Assembly (NCBI GenBank): GCA_036250195.1
Contig: JAVHZZ010000003.1
Span: 334,267,875-334,331,874 of the forward strand
Source of the DNA: Mixophyes australis
Lineage: Eukaryota; Chordata; Amphibia; Anura; Limnodynastidae
Length of the DNA: 64,000 bases
Direction of reading: 5' to 3'
The notes under the pieces: model-generated
The model's database searches: none
What the model was told of the DNA's origin: nothing
What the model saw: the letters and a program-made list of their open reading frames with translations, nothing else
Part shown: in pieces, positions 1-12,281 of the stretch
Numbering within the stretch: position 1 is the stretch's first letter
How the letters are laid out: each line of letters opens with the position of its first letter
Program-made: the position numbers and the translations under genes

Positions 1-460
1 TAGAATACTTGGCTGTATAGAAAGAGGTATTAGTAGCATGAAGAGGTTTATAGGTCTCTGGTAGGAGCCTACTGTATACATTTCTGGAGGCCCTATGTCC
101 TATTAACAGAAACATTCAAAGATTCAGCATTTTTACAGGAAAGGTGATGGATCCATGGAAAAGTCTCCTGGCAATTGTGGTGGGGAGGCACATAGTATAA
201 TAATTCAAGAATGCATGTGACAAACATATGACTTTTGTTAAGACTTGGCTGTAAAATAAATGTGCAAGAAAACCAGCAAAACCCTCCATTAGATTGACCA
301 TAGGATATTTCCTGAAAATTCTGTTGGGAAGATTTATTAGTTTATCAGATATTTTTGCTATTTGAAAAAATATTTAATTTCAAGTCTAAAATAACAATAA
401 CTTTAATATGTTTGTGATATTTAATGTGTTATTTTTTAATCTCTTAATTTCTTGTTTAAG
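1..460. other. TASP1 intron, no recognised element
   Basis: AT-rich intronic DNA upstream of the first visible TASP1 exon. It ends in a polypyrimidine-like stretch and the AG acceptor at 459-460. I see no gene or mobile element here. Confidence 0.6.
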
Positions 461-545
461 GGATAAAAAATCCAGTATTGGCAGCAAACAAGTTGCTGTT
501 TGAAGGACAAAAAGGAAAGCTATCAGCTGGCAGAATCCCACCTTG
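461..545 (+). CDS. TASP1: TASP1 internal exon (1st in window)
   Basis: This 85-nt internal exon encodes part of the alpha subunit of threonine aspartase 1, the endopeptidase that cleaves KMT2A/MLL and TFIIA-type substrates after aspartate. The first two bases complete a glycine codon. The exon then reads IKNPV, AANKLL, FEGQKGKLSAGRIPP and the first two bases of a cysteine codon. I recognise this segment as vertebrate TASP1. The acceptor is AG at 459-460 and the donor is gtaatt at 546, a weaker match to consensus. The phase, two bases of a split codon, fits the exon starting at 12156. Upstream exons carrying the N terminus are not in the window. Host-gene identity is firm because five exons join in frame in the correct order; the exact left boundary rests on phase and homology. 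Confidence 0.93.
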
Positions 546-2509
546 GTAATTATACTGCTCTAATTATATGGAAGCTTCGACTTTATAGGAATGACCACTC
601 CTGACAATATCCTTATGCAAACCACCCCTTGACTAGGCCAATGATGGGGTTCTATTCCCTGGGACCTTGGTGATTGCCCAGATGTGGGCCTGCAAAATTT
701 TGATTTTCCAGGCTTCTTTGCCTGGAGTACATTCAAATGTCTTACAACTGTGATTACAATTTTGCAAAAGGATTGCATTGGCACCTATCCATTCAAGAAA
801 CATTCCCAGGGTTGTCAACCTAAACTATTAATTTTCCAGTGACAAAAAAGTAATTTCTGACATGTTCCAAAACCTATAAACTAGAAGAGAGATGGGCAGT
901 TGGCCACATTAAGTAGAATTCTCATGGTTGTTTAGTTAAAGCATGCCAAAGAGCCTTAGAATGATGGAGATATGGTTTCCAGCAGGTCCGTGAAGTGTAA
1001 CTTTCTTTTTTATAGTTAAAAACCCTGCCACTCATGCGTAATACACAAGTGGTATGCATTTTATTTATAGTTAAAAAATTGCTTAGACAATAATGAATTT
1101 AATCAGTCTGTTTTGCATCGACATTGGTAATTCCAGGGAAGGATCCCCACCATTTCCTTAGGGTTTATATATTATGGTTTTTTTTTAATGCGTTTTCGTT
1201 GTTTCTGTATATAATTATTCTTTGCCTTTTATTATGTCCATATTTGTGGTCATCATTTCTCCAAGAGACGGATGTGTGAGCCACTCACTTCATTCTGAGA
1301 ACATCTTGTCCACTGCTTGATGTGAGAAATATTAATTGCTCAGTCTTTTGCTATTTACGGGAATATTTTTGACATTAGTAATTTAATTTGTCTCTTCTGC
1401 TTTAGGGAACAAGATATTGGAGATCCAACTTAAAAAAACAAATGATACTATTTTAGCAAAGATCCTGTGTGCTGTGTAGCAACAATTGGCATGTACTTGT
1501 AGCTTTCCTCTTGTAGTGGTGAACAGGGATTTCTTCAAACAGATGACTTTAGTGTTTAGGGATCGCATGCACTGACACTGATATTAGGCAGCTCATTCTC
1601 TTGTGAACAGACTGCATTTCTTTCTGGAAATGTAAGTTTGGTCTTAACTTAAACTGTTTTGTCAGTTTTTTTTTTATATCTTTTGTCTGTTAATAGCACG
1701 ACTTTACCAAATAATTTAGTGCTACAATACCATTCACTTTGATCAAGAGGGTAATCAAAAGACAAAGTATTGGAAGGCACATGATATCATTTCAATTCTT
1801 CTGATCTATTGCCCAATTCAAAGCAACAGAAAAAAAAACATGAGTAAAGAAATGTTAGCAATCAGCAGAAAGTTCTGAGAAAGCCGTGCGGTCGGTTACT
1901 AAAGAGTATTTCATTAGCCTCTCCTATAAAACTATCAGCGTTGTCTATTGTCAGCTGTGATTGAAAGCTTTGATCCGGCCAGTGAAAGCAAAGTTCTTTA
2001 GCCTTTGAAAAACTGCTGGATATTTAATATTTTTACAGTGGAACCAAAAAATCTGCTGGTGTGTGTGTTAAAACTAAATGAACAAAATATGGATCTACAC
2101 TCGCTCGGGTTCCTACCATTCTTTAAACGTGCTCCAGCTTTATAAATAATGAATTGTCTGGTTACAGAGGAAACGTGACTATTCTCATGGTATATATTTT
2201 ATCCACTTCCATAAGTCATTTAACATCTCTTCAATAACACAAACGATGTAAATGTAAATTGTACATAGAGGTTTTTCTTTGCAAATGGCCATTTTCGTAA
2301 GGGCTGGTAAATACTACAGGTGATCTGTATGCTGTGACCATTATGAATAAGATAATCACTTACCGTTCAACCTATCATTATCATTCAATATTTTCTGATT
2401 CAGTAGTATGTTAGAGGACTATAGATAATGTACATGGGATTTATCTGCACCAGATATGTCCTGATTATAGTTACTTGCTACCGGTAATATCTCCCAAATC
2501 TGTGTTTTG
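546..2509. other. TASP1 intron, no recognised element
   Basis: AT-rich intron sequence with short T and A runs. Short open frames on the - strand have no recognisable similarity. I see no supported feature. Confidence 0.5.
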
Positions 2510-2517
2510 CATGGGGT

Positions 2518-2656
2518 CAGGCCCGGCGCTCCCATTAGGCAACCTTAGGCAGTTGCCTAGGGCGCCGGGACCTGCAGGGCGCCGCTGACTAGATTTTCTA
2601 ATCTAGCCTAGGGCGAAATTTTGCCTAGGGCGCCGTGAACCCTAGCACCGGCGCTG
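2518..2656. mobile_element. hAT-type MITE, 139 bp, with 8-bp target duplication
   Basis: A GC-rich 139-bp block in AT-rich surroundings begins CAGGCCCGGCGCT and ends with the imperfect inverse (AGCACCGGCGCTG, reverse complement CAGCGCCGGTGCT). The 8-bp sequence CATGGGGT occurs immediately before (2510-2517) and after (2657-2664). Terminal CAG...CTG with an 8-bp duplication is the hAT superfamily signature. It has no coding capacity, so it would have been moved by a transposase encoded elsewhere. The interior repeats the motif GCCTAGGGCG several times. Confidence 0.88.
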
Positions 2657-2664
2657 CATGGGGT

Positions 2665-3308
2665 GCTCTCCTAGAGCAATTATAATATATAAGTCAAGAA
2701 AAAAGTAAAGAAAGTTCTGTTATCAGAGGCACTTTTAATTTATTACTAAGACAAAATGTATTTTTCTTCCCTTTATTATTATTTTAAAATTCATTCTTTA
2801 TTGGTTAATTAACTTGATATAATGCTGTACTGTCCCATGTGAAATGTATAAATTAAAATGTAAGCGATTAACTTACAGATAATATAGAAAAGGATTGTAT
2901 CTCCTGTAAATCTTACAATATACCTTTATTTTTAAATTCCGGAAGACTGTGCAGAAATTCCAGTTGCTGCTATAGAAAACAGTATAGTTCACAGACTCTG
3001 GATCACCGTACAGAATTCTCGTTAACCTTTCTTGCACCTTATGGTTTGATTATTGTTCATGGTGAGCTAGTACCTAGTGCACGAAACATATGCGTGTACT
3101 ATACTGTATATCCTATGCATATTGAGATAGCACACTTCTGTGCCTGGCAACAGCTACAACTCGGCTGTCCGTGACTGCCCAGGTTCCAGTGTATTTCTGG
3201 GATTTCTTTAATAGCTTCACCAGAGTTTACCTGCACAACCTAGATTATCTGTGTCTAAAACAGATTGAATATTCCTAATCGGTTGCTTTATACCCAGCGG
3301 CCATGCAG
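2665..3308. other. TASP1 intron, no recognised element
   Basis: AT-rich intron sequence after the MITE. No feature recognised apart from short low-complexity T/A runs. Confidence 0.5.
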
Positions 3309-3378
3309 TCCCAGGAATTAGATCATTTTAGCTACAAATATAAATCAAAAATCAATACTATTTTAGTATCCCCATAAG
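3309..3378 (+). repeat. Local dispersed repeat, copy 1
   Basis: The 70-bp stretch beginning CCCAGGAATTAGATCATTTT and ending near CTATTTTAGTATCCCCATAA recurs, about 90% alike apart from a short insertion, at 6236-6316. The motif just upstream, ACCCAGCGGCCATG, recurs near 4704. Family unknown. Confidence 0.6.
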
Positions 3379-3460
3379 CAGAGCATACTTTTTATTTATT
3401 TATTTTAATAACTCATTTTTTATCACTTTTAAACAATACAAAAAAAGATTACTCAAATAA

Positions 3461-3800
3461 ATCATCATCATCACCATTTATTTATATAACGCCACTAATT
3501 CCGCAACGCTGTACAGAGAACTCATTCACACCAGTCCCTGCTCCATTGGAGCTTACAGTCTAAATTTGCTAACATACGCACACACAGACACAGAGAGAGA
3601 GAGAGAGAGACTAGGGTCAATTTGATAGCAGATAATTAACCTACTAGTATGTTTTTGGAGTGTGGGAGGAAACCAGAGCACCCGGAGGAAACCCACGTAA
3701 ACACGGGGAGAACATACAAACTCCACACAGATAAGGCCATGGTCAGGAATTTAACTTATGACCCCAGGGCTGTGAGGCAGAAGTGCTAACCACTTAGCCA
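3461..3800 (-). repeat. tRNA-derived SINE with L2-like tail, nearly full length
   Basis: Read on the - strand, the element has a degenerate tRNA-like head (TGGCTAAGTGGTTAGCACTT, matching a Pol III A box). A conserved central part follows, reverse complement of the segment around 3655-3730 (GGGTTTCCTCCGGGTGCTC, then CCTCCCACACTCC). It ends in a tail of the form GGCGTTATATAAATAAATGG followed by (GAT)n. Better copies lie at 28313-28666 and 39106-39438. The central part resembles the conserved core of vertebrate V-type SINEs (recalled, not searched). A (GA)n run interrupts it at about 3590-3611. Confidence 0.8.
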
Positions 3801-4931
3801 ATAAATGATAGTAGTGCAAATATTAACACCATTCACACCTAATTCATTGATGTTCATGTTTAGAGGCCACCAGCTGTTCTGTTTATCATCCCAACTACAG
3901 TTTGGTGCATATAAGCCCTTTAATGCTCCCAATATATGTCATTGAATTAACTCTTGTTTTCCTCTGTATTGATCATAATTTTAAAACTATGTACCATCTA
4001 AACATTACTCTACACACTTTATATAATAATAACTTTATACATGTTTTCTTGTGTTGACATGCTTAACAATACTTTTTTAATGGGACCAAATATGTTGTTG
4101 GTTAGGAATATAATCAGCTTGTTGAAGAACTGATACCCAGCCCAACATAAGCTGTGGGAGGCAAATTGGCAGTAACCAGCATATGCAAATCATTATTAAA
4201 GCTTTAGAAATACTCAACTGTCTGTCAAACGTTTAATAAAAGGTACCTTCCTGCAGTTGTGGACCTCTAGAATAGTAGAAATGAATGATTTGGTTATAAT
4301 GTAACCATTCTTATAACTGAACCCAGAGATTCTGTGATAATTTTAAGAATTACATGAAACCTTGGGGCATTCATGCCTCAAGGCATCTTATGGAAACTAC
4401 CTGTACCTGCCATTGAAACGCCTTTACCCTTCTTTACCTATAGCCTGTAATGGCCTGCATGAAAGAGAACAGATGAATACACTAAGCTTATATCTGATCT
4501 TAAATCAAATCCACAAGTTCATAGTAATACTACTGACTGTAGCAAACTGTAAAAGAGGCGGTTTGACAATGGGAAACCAAAGCAAATTAGTAAGTAGAGG
4601 TTTCATTCACATCCAGTTGACCCTGATCATACCTGAGAGTACATGCAAACTAAGTCTTTAGTGCTAGTTGTGCTGTCTTGTAATAGTTATAAAAATCCGG
4701 GATACCCAGCGGCCATGTAGATTGAGGTGTAATTAGGTAGATTCTTAATTCTAGATTGATCGTTGTACCAGATGATTATCATGGGTGGCAGCCTGTGATC
4801 TAACCATGGGCCTCTTGCATAACCATACTGGAGGGACCTGAAAATAAATCATTAAGTGCGGGAGAAAGACGATCTTGATTATAGCAATACATCCTAGCCA
4901 TGATAATCGAGCACCTGGACTAGGACTATAA
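3801..4931. other. TASP1 intron, no recognised element
   Basis: AT-rich intron. A 99-codon open frame at 4362-4661 has no recognisable similarity or coding character and is treated as chance. A short echo of the 3290 repeat lies near 4704. Confidence 0.5.
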
Positions 4932-5107
4932 GGGGTATATTCACTAAATTGCTGGTTTGAGAAAGTGGAGATGTTGTCTATAGCAACTAGTCAGATTCTA
5001 GCTGTCATTTTGTAGAATGTACTAAATAAATGATAACTAGAACCTGATTGGTTGCTATAGGCAACATCTCCACTTTTTCAAACCTGTAGTTTAGTAAATA
5101 TACACCC
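4932..5107. mobile_element. Palindromic MITE, 176 bp
   Basis: The two halves are long imperfect inverted repeats. The left end reads GGGGTATATTCACTAAATTG and the reverse complement of the right end reads GGGTGTATATTTACTAAACT. Both continue with GGTTTGAnAAAGTGGAGATGTTG and a GCAACYARTCAGATTCTAG-like segment. The unpaired centre is about 30 bp. No transposase is present. I could not define a target duplication with confidence (flanks ATAA / AAGT), so the superfamily is left open. Confidence 0.8.
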
Positions 5108-5194
5108 AAGTCTTTTAAAAAGCCTCTTAATTAAATTGGAGTAATTGAATAAAGTGAGAAATATGTTTGGAAAAGGTTCATCCAATTGTGAAGT

Positions 5195-5240
5195 GTTACG
5201 GAATTTGCTGGTGCTATATAAATAAATGTTGATGATGATG
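5195..5240 (+). repeat. L2-like LINE/SINE 3' tail remnant
   Basis: A 46-bp remnant, TTACGGAATTTGCTGGTGCT then ATATAAATAAATGTTGATGATGATG, matches the 3' tail shared by the L2-like LINEs and SINEs of this window. Nothing upstream of the tail survives. Confidence 0.7.
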
Positions 5241-8200
5241 CCTAGATAATGTAATGTCTAACCCTCGATTGTAAGTGGCTTTCATTTGCTCTAGTAATAA
5301 AGAAGCAAGCCTTATGGACTTCATTTCTCTACATTTATTTTTAACCCTGACATTCTGGGAAAGTCTTCCAGTAATAAATCTAGGCTAGGAATAGAGGCCA
5401 GGAGACTTGTAATAGTAAGATCATCAGCATAAGTGCTAATTTTGCATTCCTAGTGTGCTACTGAAGCCCCAGATTTCTTTGGAATTGCTATTAAAATTGG
5501 TTTGATTGCCAACAATAAAAAAACAAGGGTGAAAGCAGCATCCTTGGCAGTGGGGCTAAGTGTTACCATTGTGGAAATTCTTTTATATCTAAATTGATGA
5601 TAGGACTATAATTATTACCAATGTATGATTGCACACCACCACTCATGCTGTATTTGGGGCATGTACCATGTCCTATTTCTGTGAACATTTCCTGAGACTA
5701 ACTCCTGCACAAAAGGACTATAAGAGTATGAAGAGTAGCATTATCTGCAGCATGTAATTTTGAGTTAAAAGCAAAAAAGAAACATCTTTAACATTTCCTG
5801 AGGATCAACCGAAAGAGTAACTTAATGATGTCAGTCGAGTGGCCTCTAGCAGAGGGACTCGGATGCCTGTCAGCATACATTCCAAAAATTGCTCGAACAA
5901 CGGCAGCGTTTTCTCTGGCTTCTAATTAAATCATTCAGTTTGTCTTTTTCCAATCAAAATTATCTCTCGACCTTTAGTGGATCTATGCATCTATGCAGAT
6001 TCTCCAGTGATAAGAGTTCAACCAAAAGGTCTCTCTCCTCCTTTAACTTCTTTTTCTTCTTTGTGAGCTGAAATTAATGTTCAAAAATTATTCTACAAGT
6101 GTATTCATAGAATAAATAACAGCTTGGTCAGAAAGTATATATTTGTTCAAGAGTCATTGCAATTCTGAACTCATTGGGTTTGTAAAGAGATATCCATGGT
6201 CTGCCCACACTGCTGACTATGTTTCAGATGGTTTAATCCCAGGAATTAGACCATTTTAGCTACAAACATAAGCAACAAATCAATACAGGAATAACTATTT
6301 TAGTATCCTCATAAATACATAATGTAAGGTTCTTAACAAAAATATTTGGGTGTGACTGATGTAATTATTAGGAATACGATGGCCAATCCAAGCATGGATC
6401 CATTAAATATACTGAAATCACCAAGCAATATAAGGCATATTTTCCTTGCACAAAACAAAAATCCACATTAATTATAGATGGGGCATAAACATTACCTGTT
6501 GTAAACTGGGTGACCTACCGTTCCCCACTGAAAATGATGAATTTGCCACCTGTTGTGAACTCGGTCACATTCAGCCCTCACTACTAGAAAATGGTATAAC
6601 AAAAATACAATTTTTTTTTTGACGGGGACTAAACCTTTTATCCATTTTCAAAATCTAGCACAACAGTCGATCCTAGTCATGTAACCCCTTCCTAAGTGTG
6701 GGGGAAATTCCATTTGGTGGAACACTGAACAGTGACAAGGATGAAAGTCCAATCTGTAGGAGAACTTGGAAATTGCCGAACAATTATAACAAGAAATCTC
6801 CATTGTGCTTAACATATTATACTTTTGAATAAAGTGGTCCTCTCATGTAGATTCATCAGGTGACATCATAGCCGGAGACTGGCCCCGGGTATCTTCTTCT
6901 TTAAGGGGTATATTTTTGACCAAAGCGAGATAGCCATCAGCTACCGCTGCTATATAATATGCTGGATAGGTTTCGATTTGAATCTGGGTGGATGTAGGCT
7001 CTACCTAAGCATTAATTGCTATATGTAGATACACACAGATGACTGCAGTATATGCACAAGTGTCTGTTCACTAAACGGTCACATCAGAACACACAAAGAA
7101 TAAAATTGAATTATAAAATAAATAAATAACTCTTAAGTCATTAATAAAAATATGAATTTAGATAAAGTATATATAATGTATATTTTACATTATATACATA
7201 AATCAAGACTCTTTTAATGCATACTGTACATACTAACCAGATGTTTTTGCTAGCTAGTGGCATGCTTCCATGTAGTTTGTAATACAAAGCCTATGCCATG
7301 TCAGTTATCACTATCTGTCGGCTCTTATACCTGCCCTGTAGTTAGTGTGGATAATATGGTTGAAACCAAGTGTACTTATGAGAAACACAGGACTTGAATT
7401 GGCCTCATCTGAGCCAGCGCGCCTTACTATACATGGTCTACTTCAGTCCACCCCTTCCCACTGCTGTCCAAGTTGTAGGCAGTCATAAGTGTCATTTGAG
7501 TTCAGGCATGAATTGCATTCATTGTTGTACGGTCCATTTCTGAGCATGCGCAGAGTTCTTTCACACAAGATACGGCACACAGACATACATCTGAACCATC
7601 AAGCGAAAACGTCTGCTGTGCTAATTTCATTAGTGAATGACTTTTCTTGCACTGTAATGTAGCTGGTGCTACGTTCGTGTAGATCGATAAAGAGTATTGT
7701 CAACTTCAATAGTTCCATGATCTCTGGTAGCAGCTAAGTTACTTTCCTTCGTTATGTGTTAATGCATTTTTAAAAGCACGTCTCTGTAAGATGAAGGGCT
7801 CTATGAGCATTATCCGTACACATCGGTTTTGGGCAAGAGCAATTTAAACAGCCTTGTCAGGAACGTTTGAAGGTTTTCAATACTCAGGATTATTTTTAAT
7901 TCTTAAATTATTGTTCCTGGAACTTCAGCTCAAATTCAGCATTTGCAACCTGCAGCTTTCTCTTCATGGCATTATGTGATCTTGCCAAGTTAATATATCC
8001 CATTCATGTCTAAAATGTCAGTTTGAGCTTCCAGTGTAGAAAGCTCCTTTGTCAGCTCAGCCATAGATGCTTCTATGTCTGTTTGGAATGAATACTTCAT
8101 CTTATTGAAAAATATATCTAAAGCTTCTGCAGCCATAACACCTTAGTTATTGCTGCAGAAGCCGTGGCTGACGTTGGAGATACTCCATCTTGTTGTGCCA

Positions 8201-8431
8201 AACTTAAGAGGTTTGCTACAGATTCCCATAGTTCAGTGTGCCTGCCATTTCCTGCTCCTCAGACAGTAAATATATTAGGTACAGCAGTACCCCGCTGCTC
8301 ATGGCTCCTTATAGCCACGTCTTTTCCATGTGGGCAGGCACAGCGTGTGTGTCTCTCAGTAGACAAAGCTTCTACTAATGTATACATGTTTTGTATTCCA
8401 GAATATAGTTAACAGAATAGATTTTAGGTTG
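5241..8431. other. TASP1 intron, no gene; one local repeat at 6236-6316
   Basis: AT-rich intron. It contains the second copy of the local repeat (6236-6316), a short palindromic AT stretch near 7170-7200 and scattered homopolymer runs. Small open frames at 5889-6071 and 8164-8412 look like chance. Confidence 0.5.
6236..6316 (+). repeat. Local dispersed repeat, copy 2
   Basis: Begins CCCAGGAATTAGACCATTTT and ends CTATTTTAGTATCCTCATAA, closely matching 3309-3378. It carries about 10 extra bases (around CAGGAATAA). Confidence 0.6.
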
Positions 8432-8439
8432 CTCTAAAT

Positions 8440-8585
8440 CAGCCCTGGCCAAACTGTGGCTCTGCAGGTGTTGTGAAAGTAAAAGTCCCAGCATGCCCTG
8501 CCAGCTATCAGCTGGTTATCTTGGCAAAGCATGCTGGGGCTTGTAGTTTCACAACATCTGGAGAGCTGCAGGTTGGCCAGGCCTG
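8440..8585. mobile_element. hAT-type MITE, 146 bp, with 8-bp target duplication
   Basis: The left end is CAGCCCTGGCCAAACTG. The reverse complement of the right end is CAGGCCTGGCCAACCTG. Inversion continues inward through GCTCTNCAGRTGTTGTGAAA. The centre carries a second palindrome built on CCAGCATGCC / GCATGCTGGG. The 8-bp duplication CTCTAAAT flanks it exactly at 8432-8439 and 8586-8593. It has the termini and target-site length of hAT elements and no transposase. Confidence 0.9.
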
Positions 8586-8593
8586 CTCTAAAT

Positions 8594-9243
8594 GCTTTAA
8601 AATAAACATAATTCTAAACCCTCTCTCTTTCCGTAGTCGCTCCCCAATTCAATGATATTATTGCTTTCTAGGGAATTGAAATGGCTGCCTTTGTTCTGTA
8701 TAGTCAGTGGGCACACCATACTGCACTGTACTAACTACATGCTACCAGTTATGTGACTTCCCTGACTACTCTCACCACACATTAATGAATGACGTAAGTC
8801 ACACAACCTCAGCAACCCCGATGTCTGCATGGGTTAATATAGGTGCAGTTTTGTGCTGTTGAAGGTTTATGTTCCTGCTGCTCTTGTGTTTTTAATACAT
8901 TCTTTTTTGTTTTACCATTTTACAACATTATTGTGCATCTGCTGAGAAAATGTACCCTTTTCCTTCACAGCTCAAGATCTCTAACCATTTCTTAACAGAT
9001 GTAGGTCAGAGACACACTATCGTCTCAGCCATTTGTACAGCTACTCACATGGGGATCACTGATTCACGGCACGCAGGTGCTTTACATGAGTGAAACCAGG
9101 ACGGGGGAAGTAGAACATGTTCACTGTTCTCCCATCCATGCTCAAACATTCACTTTTGTTAAGCCACTGTCATGGTATCTCTCCTACACTCAGTCATCAG
9201 CATCCGTCTGTCCTTTGTTTTGATAACAGAGATTACCCACTCC
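8594..9243. other. TASP1 intron, no recognised element
   Basis: Unremarkable intron sequence. Confidence 0.5.
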
Positions 9244-9415
9244 TATTATTATTATCATTAAGTTAAATAACACCCATCTTATTTTGCAGTGCATATAGAA
9301 AATAAGTAATCATTTACATCAGTCCCTGCCCCATGTGAGCTTACATTCTAAATACACACCCATACACACTAGGGTTAATTCTGTGAGAAGCCAAATTAAC
9401 GTACCAGTATGTTTA
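9244..9415 (-). repeat. Diverged tRNA-SINE fragment
   Basis: The order of matches follows the other SINE copies of the window: (ATT)n tail remnant, CATTTACATCAGTCCCTGCC, GAGCTTACATTCTAAAT, TAGGGTTAATT and CCAAATTAACGTACCAGTAT. The head and part of the core are missing. It is older than the copies at 27.8-28.7 kb. Confidence 0.7.
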
Positions 9416-12155
9416 TGATCATCATCATTATTTGATGCCTTTATCTCACTGTATGGTTGAGTTATTAAATGTTATAAGCACATAATCATCTCGCTTCTAG
9501 TCTTTCTAAAGAGCTCTAATGCTCCTTTTGATCCATAAAACTGACATCTGCAGTATAGCCTTATAGACCTTTTGCTCAGAAACAGACATTTCTATTTTTA
9601 TTAGCTTTCCATATTTTGTTTTTAACATGGCAAAATAGACAATTTTGTTGGTTTTAAAATACCGTAAAGTTTTATGTCCACAATTAAGGGAAACAAAGCT
9701 CCAGTAAATCTTAAATCTAAGACAACAAAAAAAATAATATTTGTGCTTTTAAAAATATGTAAAAAAAATATAAGTGATGTTAGCCAGATCATGATGGAAA
9801 CTTAGTGTTTTTTTTAAAAAAAAATATTTTGTAAATAATTTTGCACCCCATTGCTGTCAGTAGTTACAAATGTAAAATATATTTTAGTTTCTTGTTTCAG
9901 TTTTCATGAACCATATACATCTTCATATAGGGACAAGTTGCCACAAACACATATTTTACTGTGTATAGCATTGGATTTATGAATAGCGTCAGGCATGCAA
10001 ACAACACCTTTTTTTATTAGTACCGTATTACCTACAAATGATGTTTTGCAAATAGCTACAGCCCATTAATAAGTAAAACTCAGAAACTGTATGTCAGCAT
10101 GTTTTATGTGCCAAGCGTCGGCAGTACATGCGTTATATTTCATCACCCCAATTTTATGCCAGGAGAGAAAAATTGCCAGCCCGGATTACTGTGCCATCAG
10201 AATGACAAACCTGTGCTGTCGACAGTCACTGAGCCCAGTGTTCTGAATCTGCATATTTTACAGATAATATATCTTGATTCTAAAGACAAGTTCAGCTTTT
10301 TTCTATGTGTAGTAAAATGCTAAGCCTGTGTATGCCAGTAAACATAGTTGTGGGATACTAGAATCTCCTAGAGCAAACTAGAGTCAACGCTTGGCTGTGC
10401 AAAATAGCATAAAGTAATAAATCTTTACCAACACAGCTAAATAGTTTGTAGAAAGCTGAAACATAAGATGCACAATGGATTTGAAATAATGTTTGGGCTA
10501 AAATACAGATATCTGCTAGTTGTTTAAGTCCATAAGACGCCAGGGGAGTACTGAGTTAGAAACAGACATGTTTGTACACCGTCTGAATATCATTTCATTT
10601 GAATGTAAGGTACATTTATCGAGGAGCTCTGCTAAACAATGTCCACATGTCTTGATAATAGATCTGTCCTTGCTATGAATACGTACTGTAGTGGATTGTC
10701 ACATTGAATGTTGTTCAGTAGAGGCTGCCGGTCCTTCACAAAGCTAGGCCCGTAGCCAGGCCAAGGGTTATTCGTCACATAAGCCTACTAATTTTTCATG
10801 GCATTTTGTACTGGTTGGGTAGATACATCTACCCAGTTGGACTGAATCTCCAGTACTCAATAAATAGCTTAAACATGCCAACATAAGAGGAGCCCCTTAG
10901 CTTTGAATTGAGATGTAACATTTTAGACTGTTAGAAAATATTTGTTTGTGTGTTAAATCAAGTATGATGAGAATTGTCTACAGTCTGGTGATGTCACCAA
11001 TTGTTAGTGAATTAACTGAATATTTGTCCAAAATGGTTTTCTCAATTGTGTAAGACACAGACGCGTTTTTAATATATGAGAAAAGTATAAAATATTGTAT
11101 CTGTTCTCATATGGTACATGTAACTATACATTGGATTGTTATGGAGTAAACTCTATTAAAGTCAGCCTGTGTACCAGATCACTCTTGGCCAGAAAATTGA
11201 TATAACCTGTAATGTTTTCTTCCACGTGGATGACATCTGACAGCTGTTATCTGATACTGTTAGTACTCAGCATTGTATATTATTTTCTTGTTTTGGCTGC
11301 TGATGTTTTGGGATGTTAAAACAAGGGTTAATTCCCTTTTCCAGTGACAATAAGATTGAAAGCTTTGTTTGACTGATGAGCCTTGCTATAAAGGCTTCCA
11401 CTCCTGGACAGATCAGTGGTCTAATTGCTGAATACCTGGATTGTTGCCCTGTATGGTGACATATGCAGTGTGCTACATTGATTGTGAGGACACATGGAGC
11501 CCAATCAGAGGTTCTGGCCGTTGCTTGTATATGCAGACACGTGTACACGATAACAATCGCAATGATCCAGCTTGGATTTTATGCGGCTAGCTAGACACTT
11601 TGCTTCTATTGTATTGAAAATTGCCAAATTGCCTGACATAATCGCCCTATTTACATTAGTTGCTGGCAAAATACACTCAATTGAGTCAAAATAGAAGAGG
11701 GAGTAGGAATCCTAACGGTACATGACTGTAGAATGCTGAATAAATATATATTCTCCTCTCCTGTTATGTTAAGTAAGCATCTGCTAAGTAACCATCAAGT
11801 TCTATGTGTTGATATAAAGCTATAGTCTAGCACTGTTGACACCATTAACTTATATGGAACTTTACTAGTATCTTGCCTTTGTAAATAATACATTTAGTAA
11901 AAGGTTATGGGTCCACACTGGTAAAACTGGATTCTGAATGTACAGTAGACCCATTACAATCACAGTAAGGGAAGTAGCAGTTATTGCTCATGCAACTTGG
12001 TAGCAAAACAATAACCATTTTATCCAGTATCGGGTTACTCCTGCCCCCTCTTGGTTATTGAATATTTTGGACCAGAGTGAAATGTTAGATGTAGCTAATT
12101 AACTTATGTGCTATGTAAATAAAGGGAGTCCTCATTTGATTTTATTATTTTTCAG
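9416..12155. other. TASP1 intron, no recognised element
   Basis: AT-rich intron ending in the T-rich tract (ttattatttttcag) before the exon at 12156. Small open frames at 10099-10323 (+) and 11267-11548 (-) show no recognisable similarity. Confidence 0.5.
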
Positions 12156-12235
12156 CTTCTTAGTTGGAGATGGTGCTTTCAAGTGGGCTGTAGACCATGG
12201 TATACCAACATGCCCTCAAGACATCATGGCTACAA
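12156..12235 (+). CDS. TASP1: TASP1 internal exon (2nd in window)
   Basis: This 80-nt exon supplies the last base of the split cysteine codon and then 26 codons including FLVGDGAFKW, AVDHGIPTCP and QDIMAT, a vertebrate taspase alpha-subunit segment. It ends with one base of a lysine codon. The acceptor is a strong T-rich tract with CAG at 12153-12155. The donor is gtaagt at 12236, close to consensus. The phase joins exactly to the exon at 27544. An AT-rich intron of 11.6 kb precedes it and one of 15.3 kb, holding the young gypsy element, follows it. Confidence 0.96.
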
Positions 12236-12281
12236 GTAAGTAGGGGCTGTGTGTATCTAGCACTGTGCCTTGTCTGTACTC

